Shown here: in pieces, positions 1-7,631 of the stretch
Numbering within the stretch: position 1 is the first letter of the stretch
Layout: the number at the start of each line of letters is the position of its first letter
Source: Synergistaceae bacterium
Lineage (GTDB): Bacteria > Synergistota > Synergistia > Synergistales > Aminobacteriaceae
Assembly (NCBI GenBank): GCA_022837505.1
Contig: JALHFZ010000032.1
Coordinates: 1 to 19,526, forward strand
Length of the DNA: 19,526 nucleotides
Direction of reading: 5' to 3'
Position numbers and translations under genes: made by a program
Notes under the pieces: generated by a model
Databases searched by the model: none
Told to the model about the DNA's origin: nothing
What the model saw: only the letters and a program-made list of their open reading frames with translations

Positions 1-590
1 ATAAAAATCCCCACTTACGAATACCATTCCTTTAGGGCTGGAAAATGGTATTTTCTGCTTGTAATTGAATGCATTTCGGACGGCAGCAGTGAAAAAATGG
101 CTTTTTCGTAATATTTTATCCCAAAAATTAGAAAGGTCGATCAAACCCTAGCAATGCATGCTGTAAGAATGCTTTCATGATACGGTTTTAAAATCATCAT
201 TAGTATCAGGGTATGAGATTCGTTCTGATTGATTAATCGCGGTGAAGGGGAAATTTAGTAAAACCTCATTCCCTTCGATATCAGGAAATAACTTGAGAGG
301 TATTATCGTACTGAATTTATTCTTCAGATTGCCCATCCGGTTGTCATTTTTGTTTTCGAATCACCCTTAACCAAAAAGATAGTTACCTTCTAATATTTTA
401 ACTCCCGGATTTTTCATATACTTTTAGAACCTGTCCTCTTTCCTACACTCCAAACTGACACTTTCGGATTTTGTCTTTTTACCACCAATTTTCTGATACA
501 CACTGAATTGATTTGCAAAAGATACGGGAATAGGACTCCTGTATCTGGTAACAGGAAATACAAATTATCGTTTTGAATCGATTTTCGCAA

Positions 591-606
591 TGTTTTACGT
601 GAAACA
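591..606. other. parS: parS centromere site 1 (ParB binding)
   Basis: The sequence TGTTTTACGTGAAACA differs at one position (sixth base T instead of C) from the widely conserved chromosomal parS palindrome TGTTTCACGTGAAACA. The flanking bases extend the symmetry to an 18-bp A...T palindrome. ParB family proteins load at such sites, slide as CTP-dependent clamps and are moved by ParA. The parA and parB genes lie only a few kb away, as is common near bacterial origins. The same variant occurs again at 1641-1656. Confidence 0.87.
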
Positions 607-1640
607 TATTTGCTGTAGAGGAGAATATCCTGTAAAAACTCATATTCGATTTCATTAGGTTATTGGTTGTCAGTATTGGTCAGGTTCTTGAGCGTCTTTC
701 GTACTCCTTTTGATAAGAAATAGACCTCTTAAAACACTTGATAATTCGATGAAACGAGAATCAAGCTTAGGCCTAGTCATTAAATCAGCCTGCTGTTTCA
801 TTATCTATGGATTTTTTGATCTTGGTTACCCTTTTTTTCAAAGGGCCGATCTTCCTTGACCTCAGTCAGAGTAATTTCACCTTGATCATCATCGAGAGCT
901 TATTCAAGACGAGGAGATTTCTCATCCCTTCACTGAAAATCTATAGAATTTATTCGTTGTCTCTTTAAACGCGGGCACTGGAATTGAGGTTTTAGAAGAT
1001 AGCCCCAATAGTACATCTCCCGTATAAAATATTGTTGAAATTTTTCATTCTTCTAACTGAGCTTCACTTACCAAAACCAGCGTTAGGGTAAAAAAAAGTC
1101 CTTACTTCAAATATTCGCTGGCGGAGCAGGAGACCTGACAGGGAATTACACACTCAAGGGCCACTTTAGGCCGAATTGATAGTTCTAAATGGAGTTGTAG
1201 AGGTTGATCTATACTGACCTTTGAAATTACCCGGCATAATTTTTTACAAAAATTTATGCCTCCAGAATCTACTCCTCAATTCGCTTAATCTTGAGCTCTA
1301 AATTGAGAACCCTTTCTTCAGTAAAGCTCCGAATTCTGGCGAAGCTTAGGGTCTTTAAGGCCTGAAGTAAATTTAGAATGTTACGATGGGTGTAGAAAGG
1401 ACAAAGCCTCAGAGAGAAGACTTCAACCCCGGAAACTATATGCCGGAGAGAGATGGAGAAGTTGTCCTTTCATTCAGTTTCTCTGCTTTGAGCCCCATGA
1501 CACCCCAATTTCCGATAAATTTTTCTCTTCCTTTTTGACATCGATAGAAAGAGGATTTACATTTTTTCATCGGCAGCTTTTTTTACTCATATGTTCCCGC
1601 CTTGCTTACACCTGATGACTTGCCGGCAATTCAATTACGA

Positions 1641-1656
1641 TGTTTTACGTGAAACA
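1641..1656. other. parS: parS centromere site 2 (ParB binding)
   Basis: This is a second copy of TGTTTTACGTGAAACA, again flanked by A and T, exactly 1,050 bp from the first. Both copies carry the same one-base departure from the palindromic consensus, so the variant is probably the form used by this organism rather than a chance match. The site sits in the same gene-free AT-rich segment, upstream of bioY and beyond the 3' end of the parAB operon. Confidence 0.87.
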
Positions 1657-1841
1657 TTGCTATTGAGATAGACAGGTATGAAATGGAAAAGAACCTTTTT
1701 AAATTCTACGGCTGAAAAAGAGTATTCATCGTGATTATTACCCCAGACTTTGTTTGTCTTTTTGTCTTTGTGATCTGGGAAGCCATAGACGATGAAAGAA
1801 AAGACCCATTAAAGGGAGGAGAGAAAAGGATAACAAGCTTT

Positions 1842-2387
1842 TCAAGGAAAATCGGACCGATGAGAGCCTATTTTAAAGGCGAAAAATGCTGCTGCTGCGG
1901 CTTTGAGGAGGTCCGGAATCACAAAAGGGATTACTCCGATTCGAAGTACTTGAAAGATGGTAACGTCCTTTTCGGCGAGATAGTTGAGATTGAGATAGAG
2001 CCCCGACACGCCGAAGGCGTAGATGACGGATAATCCTGTGAGAGCAGCGAGCAGAAGTTTTGAAAAAGGGGTATTTCCACCCCTGGAGAGGCGTCCGGCA
2101 GTCCATGCGGCAAAGGGGTAGGCGAGTATATATCCGAAGGTAGGGGAAAGTATGTACGTAACCCCTCCGCCGCCGGCGAATATAGGGAGGCCCGTAAGCC
2201 CCAGGAGGATATACACCCCCTGGGACGCCATTCCTGTGCGGCTCCCCAGAAGGAGCCCCGACAGAAGGACCAGGAGGACCTGAAGCGTAAAGGGTACGGG
2301 AGGAAAGGGTATTCGCAGAAAGGCCCCGAGGGCGGTGAGCCCTGCGAAGAGGGCCGCAAGAATTAAGGAATGAGTAGGGTTTCTCAT
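1842..2387 (-). CDS. bioY: BioY, biotin ECF transporter S component
   Basis: BioY is the substrate-binding membrane subunit of the biotin energy-coupling factor transporter and works alone or with EcfA/EcfT. The 181-residue protein is almost entirely hydrophobic with about six membrane segments. It has family hallmarks: an N-terminal LAALFAGLTALGAFLRIP segment, then PVPFTLQVLLVLLSGLLLG, then a GVYILLGLTGLPIFAGG stretch and a final IPFVIPDLLKAAAA helix. I chose the ATG at 2387 because GGAGGTG (2400-2394) sits 6 nt upstream. An in-frame ATG at 2402 overlaps that ribosome-binding site and lies in the operator. No ecfA or ecfT gene is in the window. A BirA-type palindrome covers the promoter, so repression by biotin is expected. 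Confidence 0.92.
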   Translation of the reverse strand: MRNPTHSLILAALFAGLTALGAFLRIPFPPVPFTLQVLLVLLSGLLLGSRTGMASQGVYILLGLTGLPIFAGGGGVTYILSPTFGYILAYPFAAWTAGRLSRGGNTPFSKLLLAALTGLSVIYAFGVSGLYLNLNYLAEKDVTIFQVLRIGVIPFVIPDLLKAAAAAFFAFKIGSHRSDFP

Positions 2388-2400
2388 TAAAAACACCTCC

Positions 2401-2430
2401 ATGTCAACTGGAAACTATATAGGTTGACAT
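2401..2430. promoter_or_regulatory. BirA-type biotin operator of bioY
   Basis: The perfect inverted repeat ATGTCAAC (2401-2408) and GTTGACAT (2423-2430) is separated by 14 bp. Arm sequence and spacing match the BirA operator pattern (TTGTxAACC, 14-16 bp, GGTTxACAA) of biotin-regulated genes. It lies directly upstream of a biotin transporter gene and overlaps the inferred -10 box and transcription start, the classical geometry for biotinoyl-AMP-dependent repression. The BirA with a DNA-binding domain that this implies must be encoded outside the window. Confidence 0.82.
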
Positions 2431-2442
2431 GGAAAAACGCAA
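2414..2442 (-). promoter_or_regulatory. bioY promoter
   Basis: On the minus strand a -35-like TTGCGT (2442-2437) is followed after exactly 17 bp by a -10-like TATAGT (2419-2414). This predicts a start near 2407 and a leader of about 20 nt holding only the ribosome-binding site. The -10 element lies inside the BirA palindrome spacer. Assigned by pattern and spacing only. Confidence 0.55.
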
Positions 2443-3055
2443 GGGGAATAATGCCGCGCAAAACATTCGACGGAGGAGAGTCCGTTTTTTTCCTTCCTAC
2501 TGAGTGCCGGGAGATCCCTTACCAAAATAACGGGTCTGCCCATCGTTACCTGGTTATTATGTTGTTCTACCTGTTGAGTGCCAGGACATCGTTTACTAAA
2601 ATAACGGGCCTGCCCATCGTTAACTGATATTTTTTGTCTACTGGATATAATCGATTTGCACCACCTCTTCTCCTTCTTCTTGCTAACTGCACCTCTTTCG
2701 TAAGGATTTCGCCGTCGAAAACCCTGCCTTATCACTGTTTTCAGGACAGTTCGGAGAGATTTATATTTTTCCGGGGGAGGATTCAAGAGAGAATTCACCT
2801 CTTGAGACATCTTGATTTTTCACCGCTCTTGTCCGAGATAAATTCCGCCCACCAAAAATAGAGACTCTTCAAGGCTTGCAGCAAGTGGATTTGCACCCGC
2901 TACAAAACCTGGAATGATATAAGAGCTGGTTCGAATTTATTTGATTCCGACGCTTGAAGCTTTGCAAATACTACTTGTTGTTTTTAGGTGTGTTTTTTTG
3001 GTCAACAGTGATTTTTAGCCTCAGGCTCGAGTTTTGATCCTCCGGAATCAGGGTT
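2443..3055. other. intergenic region between bioY and the yigZ end
   Basis: About 600 bp between the bioY promoter and the 3' end of the parAB operon. It contains the 52-bp imperfect direct repeat listed separately. Open frames crossing it (for example minus 2415-2810 and plus 2634-2861) have irregular composition and no recognisable family, and I do not call them genes. Composition is intermediate to AT-rich. I see no convincing terminator hairpin with a T-run for the operon that ends at 3056. Confidence 0.5.
2501..2626. repeat. 52-bp imperfect direct repeat, two copies
   Basis: Copy 1 spans 2501-2552 and copy 2 spans 2575-2626, a 74-bp period. They match at 45 of 52 positions by my alignment. 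The best conserved core is AAAATAACGGG followed by CTGCCCATCGTTA (one difference between them). Each copy begins with TGAGTGCC. No third copy is visible in the window. It may be a decayed tandem duplication, a mobile-element remnant or paired protein-binding sites. Confidence 0.8.
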
Positions 3056-3664
3056 TTACTCCCGGTGTGCCCTGCCCGTCTGGATCCACTCTTCGAGGGT
3101 TTCCTCGAAGGGAATGCGGAAGTCGAGGGGAACTCTGCAGAGAACGTCTATTTTCTCTCCGTAGCTGAGGGATTGATCGGGCAGGGCAACTTCGCAGACA
3201 GTAAAGAGATGCTCGAGGGATTTAGAGGTTTCGTAGGGGATTGAAAACCGGTATTCCTTTGTCTGTCTTTTTTTCACCCTTCCGGCGGCCTCAAGGGCTT
3301 CCGATGCCGCCGAGGCGTAGGCGTCTATGAGCCCCCGTACGCCGAGTTTGATTCCGCCGAAGTACCGGGTGACTACGAGTAGGGTGTTGGTTACGTCCGC
3401 CCGGAGGATCGCTCCGAGGATCGGTTTCCCCGCCGTCCCCGAGGGCTCTCCGTCGTCGGAGGAGTACTCCGCCGCCGGGTCCGTCCCTATCCGGAAGGCC
3501 CAGCAGTTATGGGAAGCCTGTTTATGCTCGTTTTGTATCTCCTTCAGCCGTTCCCTGGCGTCTTCCTCAGAATCGCAAAGGCAGACAGAGGCGATGAACC
3601 GGGATTTCTGGATCTTTTTTTCCACCCGTATCTCCCCGGCCGGTTCGAGAAAGGCATCGCTCAT
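3056..3664 (-). CDS. yigZ: YigZ/IMPACT family protein (UPF0029)
   Basis: A 202-residue protein of the YigZ/IMPACT family, whose members relate to translation and stress control. The biochemical role in bacteria is not settled. Family signatures are SSDDGEPSGTAGKPIL around residues 68-83 and VVTRYFGGIKLGVRGL around 97-112, followed by a smaller C-terminal domain. Length is normal. I use the ATG at 3664, whose ATGA overlaps the TGA stop of the HIT gene, suggesting translational coupling. An in-frame GTG at 3676 would add four residues and cannot be excluded. It is the last gene of the rsmG-parAB operon. Confidence 0.9.
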   Translation of the reverse strand: MSDAFLEPAGEIRVEKKIQKSRFIASVCLCDSEEDARERLKEIQNEHKQASHNCWAFRIGTDPAAEYSSDDGEPSGTAGKPILGAILRADVTNTLLVVTRYFGGIKLGVRGLIDAYASAASEALEAAGRVKKRQTKEYRFSIPYETSKSLEHLFTVCEVALPDQSLSYGEKIDVLCRVPLDFRIPFEETLEEWIQTGRAHRE

Positions 3665-4146
3665 TCCTTTCGCCACTCCTCCAGTATCTTTTTGTAGGTG
3701 GTCTCAAGACCCTCTGCTATGACCCGTACATCGCTGAAAACAGGCATGAAATTAGTATCGCCGTTCCACCGGGGGACGATGTGAAGGTGAAGATGCCCGT
3801 CAAAGCCTGCTCCGGCCACTTTTCCCAGGTTGACCCCCAGGTTGAACCCCTGGGGGCCCATTACTTTCTTGAGGACGGAGACGCACCGGCCTCCGAGGCG
3901 GTGAAGCTCAAGCATTTCCGTATCGTTCAGGTGTTCGTATTCAGCGGTGTGGCGGTATGGGGCTACCATGAGATGCCCCGGATTGTAGGGGAAGGCGTTG
4001 AGGATGATGAAACAGGTCTTTCCCCGGTGGAGGATGAGCCGTTCTTCATCCCGGTCTTCCTTCGGAAAATCGCAGAAGATACACCCTTCCTGATTTTTTG
4101 AGGCCGATATGTAGGCCATGCGCCAGGGGGCGAAGAGGTTTTCCAT
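3661..4146 (-). CDS. HIT-family nucleotide hydrolase/phosphorylase
   Basis: A 161-residue histidine-triad protein acting on nucleotide phosphate anhydrides or esters. The catalytic triad motif is HLHLHIV at 118-124. The start LFAPWRMAYI (4-13) followed by CIFC (22-25, a likely zinc pair) resembles the diadenosine-tetraphosphate (AP4A) phosphorylase/hydrolase-type HIT proteins. The central NAFPYNPGHLMVAPYRH stretch is also typical. Substrate is inferred from resemblance only. A good ribosome-binding site (AAAGGAG) lies upstream of the ATG at 4146. Its stop overlaps the start of yigZ, and a 47-nt gap separates it from the small membrane-protein gene upstream in the same operon. Confidence 0.88.
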   Translation of the reverse strand: MENLFAPWRMAYISASKNQEGCIFCDFPKEDRDEERLILHRGKTCFIILNAFPYNPGHLMVAPYRHTAEYEHLNDTEMLELHRLGGRCVSVLKKVMGPQGFNLGVNLGKVAGAGFDGHLHLHIVPRWNGDTNFMPVFSDVRVIAEGLETTYKKILEEWRKE

Positions 4147-4193
4147 GTCAGGCTCCTTTCCCGGTTCTCATATTCTGCCTTGAGCAGGGGGAT

Positions 4194-4406
4194 TTATTTT
4201 TTTCGCAGGATATTCCGCAGGTAAAGCCACCCCTGCCACAGTCCGACGGCGGCCATGAGGAGAGGGAGAGCTACCTCCAGCCATTCCGGATATCCCAGAG
4301 ATGAGAGTTTTTTCCCCGCAAGAAGGCCGAAAAAAATATATCCTCCCATGAGGAACGCTGTGGAGAGGATCTTTCCGTAGAGGAGAAGATCGTCCATCCC
4401 TTTCAT
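4194..4406 (-). CDS. small two-helix membrane protein, AtpZ/AtpI-like
   Basis: A 70-residue protein with two predicted membrane helices (about 12-31 and 44-62), a GG/G-rich first helix and a short KKLSS loop. It ends in a basic tail RNILRKK. This is the build of the AtpZ/AtpI-like family linked to F1Fo ATP synthase assembly and ion transport, but here the neighbour is parB and no atp genes are in view. The start codon overlaps the parB stop (TAATG), with a GGAAG ribosome-binding site inside parB, so translation is probably coupled. A second ATG at 4397 would shorten it by three residues. Family assignment is by overall form, so function stays open. Confidence 0.68.
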   Translation of the reverse strand: MKGMDDLLLYGKILSTAFLMGGYIFFGLLAGKKLSSLGYPEWLEVALPLLMAAVGLWQGWLYLRNILRKK

Positions 4407-5317
4407 TATTTTTCTTCCGCTATTTCCCGGGAAATAACTTCTTCCTCATGTTCAATTGTGGCAAGAATCGCTTTCACCTGGTATTGATTGAGTCCGTCAA
4501 GGGATAGTTTCATCCGCGACTTCGTCCCGGTCACTTTAACTCCTATGCCCAGTTCCCGGGCGGCCCGTCGAACGGATTCGGGGATCTCAAAGGAAAATCT
4601 CCTTGAGGCCTTCACCTCCGGGGTCTGCCTGTTCACCAGCTTGACCGCCTCTTCGACCTGCCGGACGGAGAGCCCTTTTTCCGCAGCCCGCCGGGCGAGG
4701 GAGATCATCACCGCCTCAGATTCAAGGGAGAGAAGGGGACGGACATGCCCTTCGGCAAGCTGGTTTGACGAGAGAAGGTCCTTTACCTCGCCGGGGAGCT
4801 GGAGAAGGCGCAGTTTGTTCGTAAGGGCGGTTCGGCTCCATCCTATCCGGGAGGCAGCCTCCTCCTGGGTGAGGGAGGAGGATTTCAGAAGATCTGAGAG
4901 GGCGCCGGCCACTTCGAGGGGGGCAAGGTCTTCCCTCTGGATGTTCTCTATAAGGGAGATCTCCATCATCTCAAGGTCCGTTCCCTCCACCATGCGGACA
5001 GGGACCTCCTTCAGGCCGGCTCTCCGGGCGGCCCTCCACCGGCGCTCCCCCGCTATAAGTTCGTAATCCCCCTCCTCCCGGCGGCGGACCACGAGGGGCT
5101 GAACGACGCCGTGGGTCCCGATGGACCGGGCAAGGGCCTCGATTCCCTCCTCGTCCATGGTGCGCCGAGGCTGATTGGGGTTGGGGATGATTTCGTCCAG
5201 GGGCAGGACGGCCCCTTCCCGGAGCTGCTCTTCCCGGCCCTCCGGGGGTGAGGATTCCTGGGACGGCGGGGTGAAGAGGGCTCCCAGGCCTTTTCCTAGC
5301 GCTCTGTTTTTAGCCAC
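4406..5317 (-). CDS. parB: ParB chromosome-partitioning CTPase clamp
   Basis: ParB binds parS, loads as a CTP-dependent sliding clamp and recruits SMC and ParA. The 303-residue protein starts with the ParA-interacting box KNRALGKGLGALF. It continues with the N-terminal domain motifs NPNQPRR (46-52) and GERRWRA (90-96, the CTP-binding GERR box) and ENIQREDL (124-131). A central HTH (about 150-172, SLTQEEAASRIGWSRTALTN) and a C-terminal dimerisation domain follow. It starts with GTG at 5317, overlapping the 3' end of parA by 22 nt, which argues for coupled translation. Two parS sites lie at 591 and 1641. Confidence 0.96.
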   Translation of the reverse strand: MAKNRALGKGLGALFTPPSQESSPPEGREEQLREGAVLPLDEIIPNPNQPRRTMDEEGIEALARSIGTHGVVQPLVVRRREEGDYELIAGERRWRAARRAGLKEVPVRMVEGTDLEMMEISLIENIQREDLAPLEVAGALSDLLKSSSLTQEEAASRIGWSRTALTNKLRLLQLPGEVKDLLSSNQLAEGHVRPLLSLESEAVMISLARRAAEKGLSVRQVEEAVKLVNRQTPEVKASRRFSFEIPESVRRAARELGIGVKVTGTKSRMKLSLDGLNQYQVKAILATIEHEEEVISREIAEEK

Positions 5318-6066
5318 AGTTCCGACACTTCCTTTCCCAGTTCTCTATAGGCCTGAGCCCCCGTGGAGGAGGGCTCGTAGTAGGCGATCGGTTCTGCATG
5401 GCTGGGTGCCTCCGAGAGCTTGACGTTCCGGGGAATGACCGTCTTGAAGACGATGTCGCCGAACTGCCGCCGCACCTCGTCGGCCACTTCGTTGGCAAGG
5501 CGGGTGCGGGAGTCGAACATGGTGAGGAGGACGCCGTCCATGGAAAGATTCGGGTTGAGGTTCTCCCGGACGAGGGATATGGTGCGGGAGAGCTGGCCGA
5601 CCCCTTCGAGGGCGTAGTATTCGCACTGGATGGGGATGATGAGCCGGTCGGAGGCGGCGAGGGCGTTTATGGTGAGCATTCCGAGGGAGGGGGGGCAGTC
5701 CACGATGGCCATGTCGTAGCCCCTAAGCCCCGAGAGGCGTCTGCGGAGCCGGGTCTCCCTGCTGATGACGCTGGCCAGCTCCACCTCGGCCCCGGCAAGG
5801 TCGATGGTGGAGGGGAGGAGGGAGACCCCCTCCCACCGGGTGGGGACGATGGCCTCTTCGGCGGAGGCCCCTCCCAGGAGGACGTCGTAGAGGCTTATGT
5901 CGAGTCCCGAGGGGGGGATGCCCAGCCCGCTTGTGCAGTTTGCCTGGGGGTCGATATCCACAACGAGGATGGAATATCCGAGCCTTCCGAGCTCGGCGGC
6001 GAGATTGACGCAGGTGGTTGTTTTTCCCACGCCGCCTTTTTGATTGGATATGGTCAGAGTGATCAT
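5296..6066 (-). CDS. parA: ParA/Soj-type chromosome-partitioning ATPase
   Basis: A 256-residue Walker-type ATPase that forms the nucleoid gradient moving ParB-parS complexes. The deviant Walker A box KGGVGKTT is at 10-17, VVDIDPQAN (35-43) is the Walker A' region, and IVDCPPSLGMLTINAL is the Walker B/switch region. FKTVIPRNVKLSEAPSH near the C-terminus is typical of Soj/ParA. I start at the ATG at 6066, which begins the fold (MITLTISNQK) and has GGAGGT 9 nt upstream. The reading frame stays open further upstream, but that stretch is low-complexity and antisense-like. It begins 7 nt after the rsmG stop. Confidence 0.96.
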   Translation of the reverse strand: MITLTISNQKGGVGKTTTCVNLAAELGRLGYSILVVDIDPQANCTSGLGIPPSGLDISLYDVLLGGASAEEAIVPTRWEGVSLLPSTIDLAGAEVELASVISRETRLRRRLSGLRGYDMAIVDCPPSLGMLTINALAASDRLIIPIQCEYYALEGVGQLSRTISLVRENLNPNLSMDGVLLTMFDSRTRLANEVADEVRRQFGDIVFKTVIPRNVKLSEAPSHAEPIAYYEPSSTGAQAYRELGKEVSELWLKTER

Positions 6067-6073
6067 GAAAGGG

Positions 6074-6748
6074 TTACCTCCACCAGAATGATTTTTCCGC
6101 CTCCCCTGTCTTTCGGGGAAAAGAGGCAGGGCAGGGGGCAGTTTTCTTCCAGAGAACGAAGAAGAGCTTTTTTTCATCCCTCTCGCAGGGGATGAGCCGG
6201 GGGGCGGAGAGCCTGAGCCGGGCCCATTTTCCCTCAAGGGGGGCGGCCTCGTCATGCCACGAGGGGCCTTTGAAGGCGAGGATGGTCCCCCCGGTCCTCA
6301 CCAGGGGAGAGAGGTATTCAAGCAGGATGCCCGCGGAGGCGAGGGCCCGGCACCCCGCAAGGTCAAATACCTCCCGGTTTGTCCGGGCGTAGTCCTCCGC
6401 CCTTGACCAGGCCACGGCCACGTTGGCAAGGCCGAGGTCGGCGGCCAGAGCGGCCAGGGCGCCGCATTTCTTCCGGACGCTGTCGAGGAGGACGACCTCG
6501 AGATCCGGCCGGCAGAGGGCCCAGACCAGCCCCGGCAGCCCTCCTCCGGAACCGACGTCGATGATCTTTCCCTCAGAAGGGAGAAGGGGGACGGAGGCAA
6601 GGCAGTCGAGGATGTGCTCTTTCCAGAGGATCTCAGGGTCCGTCGGCCCTGTGAGGCGAATGCGCCCTTTGTAGGAGGCAAGGAGCTCTCCGTAATGCCG
6701 GAGGGCGTCTTCATGCCGGGAAAGAAGTCGGGAAACGGCTTGGTCCAC
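6074..6748 (-). CDS. rsmG: RsmG, 16S rRNA (guanine-N7) methyltransferase
   Basis: RsmG (GidB) methylates N7 of a conserved guanine in the 530 loop of 16S rRNA using SAM. The SAM-binding motif DVGSGGGLPG is at 64-73, then a strand ending in LLDSVRKK (87-94), SRAEDY, and the late FKGP motif. The length of 224 residues is normal. It starts with GTG at 6748, with AGGAG seven nt upstream. The C-terminal extension overlaps the parA ribosome-binding region. rsmG upstream of parA-parB is a common origin-proximal arrangement. Loss of RsmG gives low-level streptomycin resistance in other bacteria. Confidence 0.95.
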   Translation of the reverse strand: MDQAVSRLLSRHEDALRHYGELLASYKGRIRLTGPTDPEILWKEHILDCLASVPLLPSEGKIIDVGSGGGLPGLVWALCRPDLEVVLLDSVRKKCGALAALAADLGLANVAVAWSRAEDYARTNREVFDLAGCRALASAGILLEYLSPLVRTGGTILAFKGPSWHDEAAPLEGKWARLRLSAPRLIPCERDEKKLFFVLWKKTAPCPASFPRKTGEAEKSFWWR

Positions 6749-6796
6749 CGGTTTTCTCCTTTCGAGTCTTTGGGATAGCCATTTTCATGGATTTTC

Positions 6797-6802
6797 ATTA
6801 TA
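6797..6802 (-). promoter_or_regulatory. possible -10 box of the rsmG operon
   Basis: On the minus strand a perfect TATAAT occurs about 50 nt upstream of the rsmG GTG, in the gap between the divergent gene groups. No matching -35 box is present at 16-18 bp (the sequence there is C-rich), so the call rests on one hexamer and position. Confidence 0.35.
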
Positions 6803-6878
6803 TACCCTTTGACGCCCCAGGGGGCTCTCTTTTGTTTCGGGGAGGGGCGTTATACAATGAGGAAAAGGAGGGTCGGCC

Positions 6879-7631
6879 ATGTCTCTGTATGAAAAAATGC
6901 TTGAATCCGCCGCCGGCGGAAAGGACAGCGGCGTACGCTCCCTTTTTCTCGGCTGGAAGGGGAGCGCCATCCTCCTTGAGGACGGACGGTGGGGTGTGGG
7001 CGCCGTCCCCCCTTCGGAGAGGGATTCCCATTCTCCCCGGGAGCCCCATACCCGCCTTCTCCTCTCCGCCACTGCCCGGGAGATCGCCCTGCTGGCCGTC
7101 TCCCCCTACCCCCAGGAGTTTGCCGCCGCCTCCGCCGCTCTGTCGGCCCTTCTGCCCCCTCCGGAAGGAGGACGCCCCCTTGAGGCTCTTCTCAGCCTCC
7201 CCGGAGAAGAGCGGGTCTCCCTTCTTTCTCCGGACCCGTGGGTTTCGGATTTCCTCAGGGACTGGAACTGGAATCTCTCCATCTTCGACGACCGGCGGAG
7301 AGGCCTTGCCGTTCTCCCCGAATGGACAAGCTCCCAGCACATGGCATCAAGCCCGTGGATATGGCTCACCGCCGAAGCCCTCCGCACCCGGGCGATCCTG
7401 ACCCTTCTCCCCCTTTTTCCCCGGAAGAAGGGGGTCATCCTCCAGGGGCCCGGCATCCCCTATCTTCCGGAGCTTTTCCGGGAGGCGGGGGTCACCCATC
7501 TCGTTCTTCCCGTCCCCGGAGAGAGGAGCCGGGAGGAGGTCTTCCGCTATCTGGGCACGGGGGGAAGCCCCTGGAGCTGCCCCGACCTCCGGTGGAGAGT
7601 CTTCTTTCTGAAGGGTGAGGGGAATAGATGA
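6879..7631 (+). CDS. DUF4213/DUF364-like protein (putative metal-chelation fold)
   Basis: A 250-residue soluble protein that I do not recognise with certainty. The N-terminal FLGWKGSAILLEDGRWGVGAV stretch resembles the DUF4213 pattern. The later VILQGPGIPYLPELF stretch followed by AGVTHLVLPVPG resembles the Rossmann-like DUF364 pattern of proteins proposed to handle metals or cofactors. The middle is Pro/Leu-rich. The ATG at 6879 has AAGGAGG seven nt upstream, so it is a real gene. Its TGA overlaps the ATG of the nuclease gene (ATGA), indicating co-translation. It is the first plus-strand gene after the divergent gap. Confidence 0.55.
   Translation: MSLYEKMLESAAGGKDSGVRSLFLGWKGSAILLEDGRWGVGAVPPSERDSHSPREPHTRLLLSATAREIALLAVSPYPQEFAAASAALSALLPPPEGGRPLEALLSLPGEERVSLLSPDPWVSDFLRDWNWNLSIFDDRRRGLAVLPEWTSSQHMASSPWIWLTAEALRTRAILTLLPLFPRKKGVILQGPGIPYLPELFREAGVTHLVLPVPGERSREEVFRYLGTGGSPWSCPDLRWRVFFLKGEGNR

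Larger units (their letters stand above)
1..1841. other. AT-rich region without credible genes
   Basis: This stretch is visibly AT-rich against the G+C-rich genes that follow. It holds no open frame of useful length apart from a roughly 100-codon plus-strand frame at 1731-2033, which is mostly antisense to bioY. I see no rRNA, tRNA or recognisable riboswitch and no TTATCCACA-type DnaA box. The only recognisable elements are two identical parS-like palindromes. It could be a centromere-like spacer next to the parAB operon, a graveyard of decayed genes, or hold an unrecognised structured RNA. The sequence alone does not decide between these. Confidence 0.6.

Noticed and set aside
2925..2940. 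tRNA-like T-arm motif GGTTCGAAT
   Set aside because: The flanking bases do not form the 5-bp T-arm stem, and no anticodon or acceptor arms can be folded around it.
3016..3026. AGCC-TCA-GGCT hairpin as terminator of the parAB operon
   Set aside because: Stem of 4 bp with a 3-nt loop, and followed on the minus strand by A residues rather than T residues.
5398..6195. 265-codon plus-strand open frame antisense to parA and the end of rsmG
   Set aside because: Shadow of GC-rich coding sequence: parA has complete motifs on the other strand, and the translation here is Gly/Asp/Glu-rich without family features.
6814..6825. GCCC-CAGG-GGGC hairpin followed by T-rich sequence as a plus-strand terminator
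   Set aside because: The stem is only 4 bp and there is no plus-strand gene upstream to terminate.
6832..6858. plus-strand promoter TTGTTT / TACAAT before the DUF364-like gene
   Set aside because: Spacer is only 15 bp, and the predicted start would fall on or next to the ribosome-binding site, leaving no proper leader.
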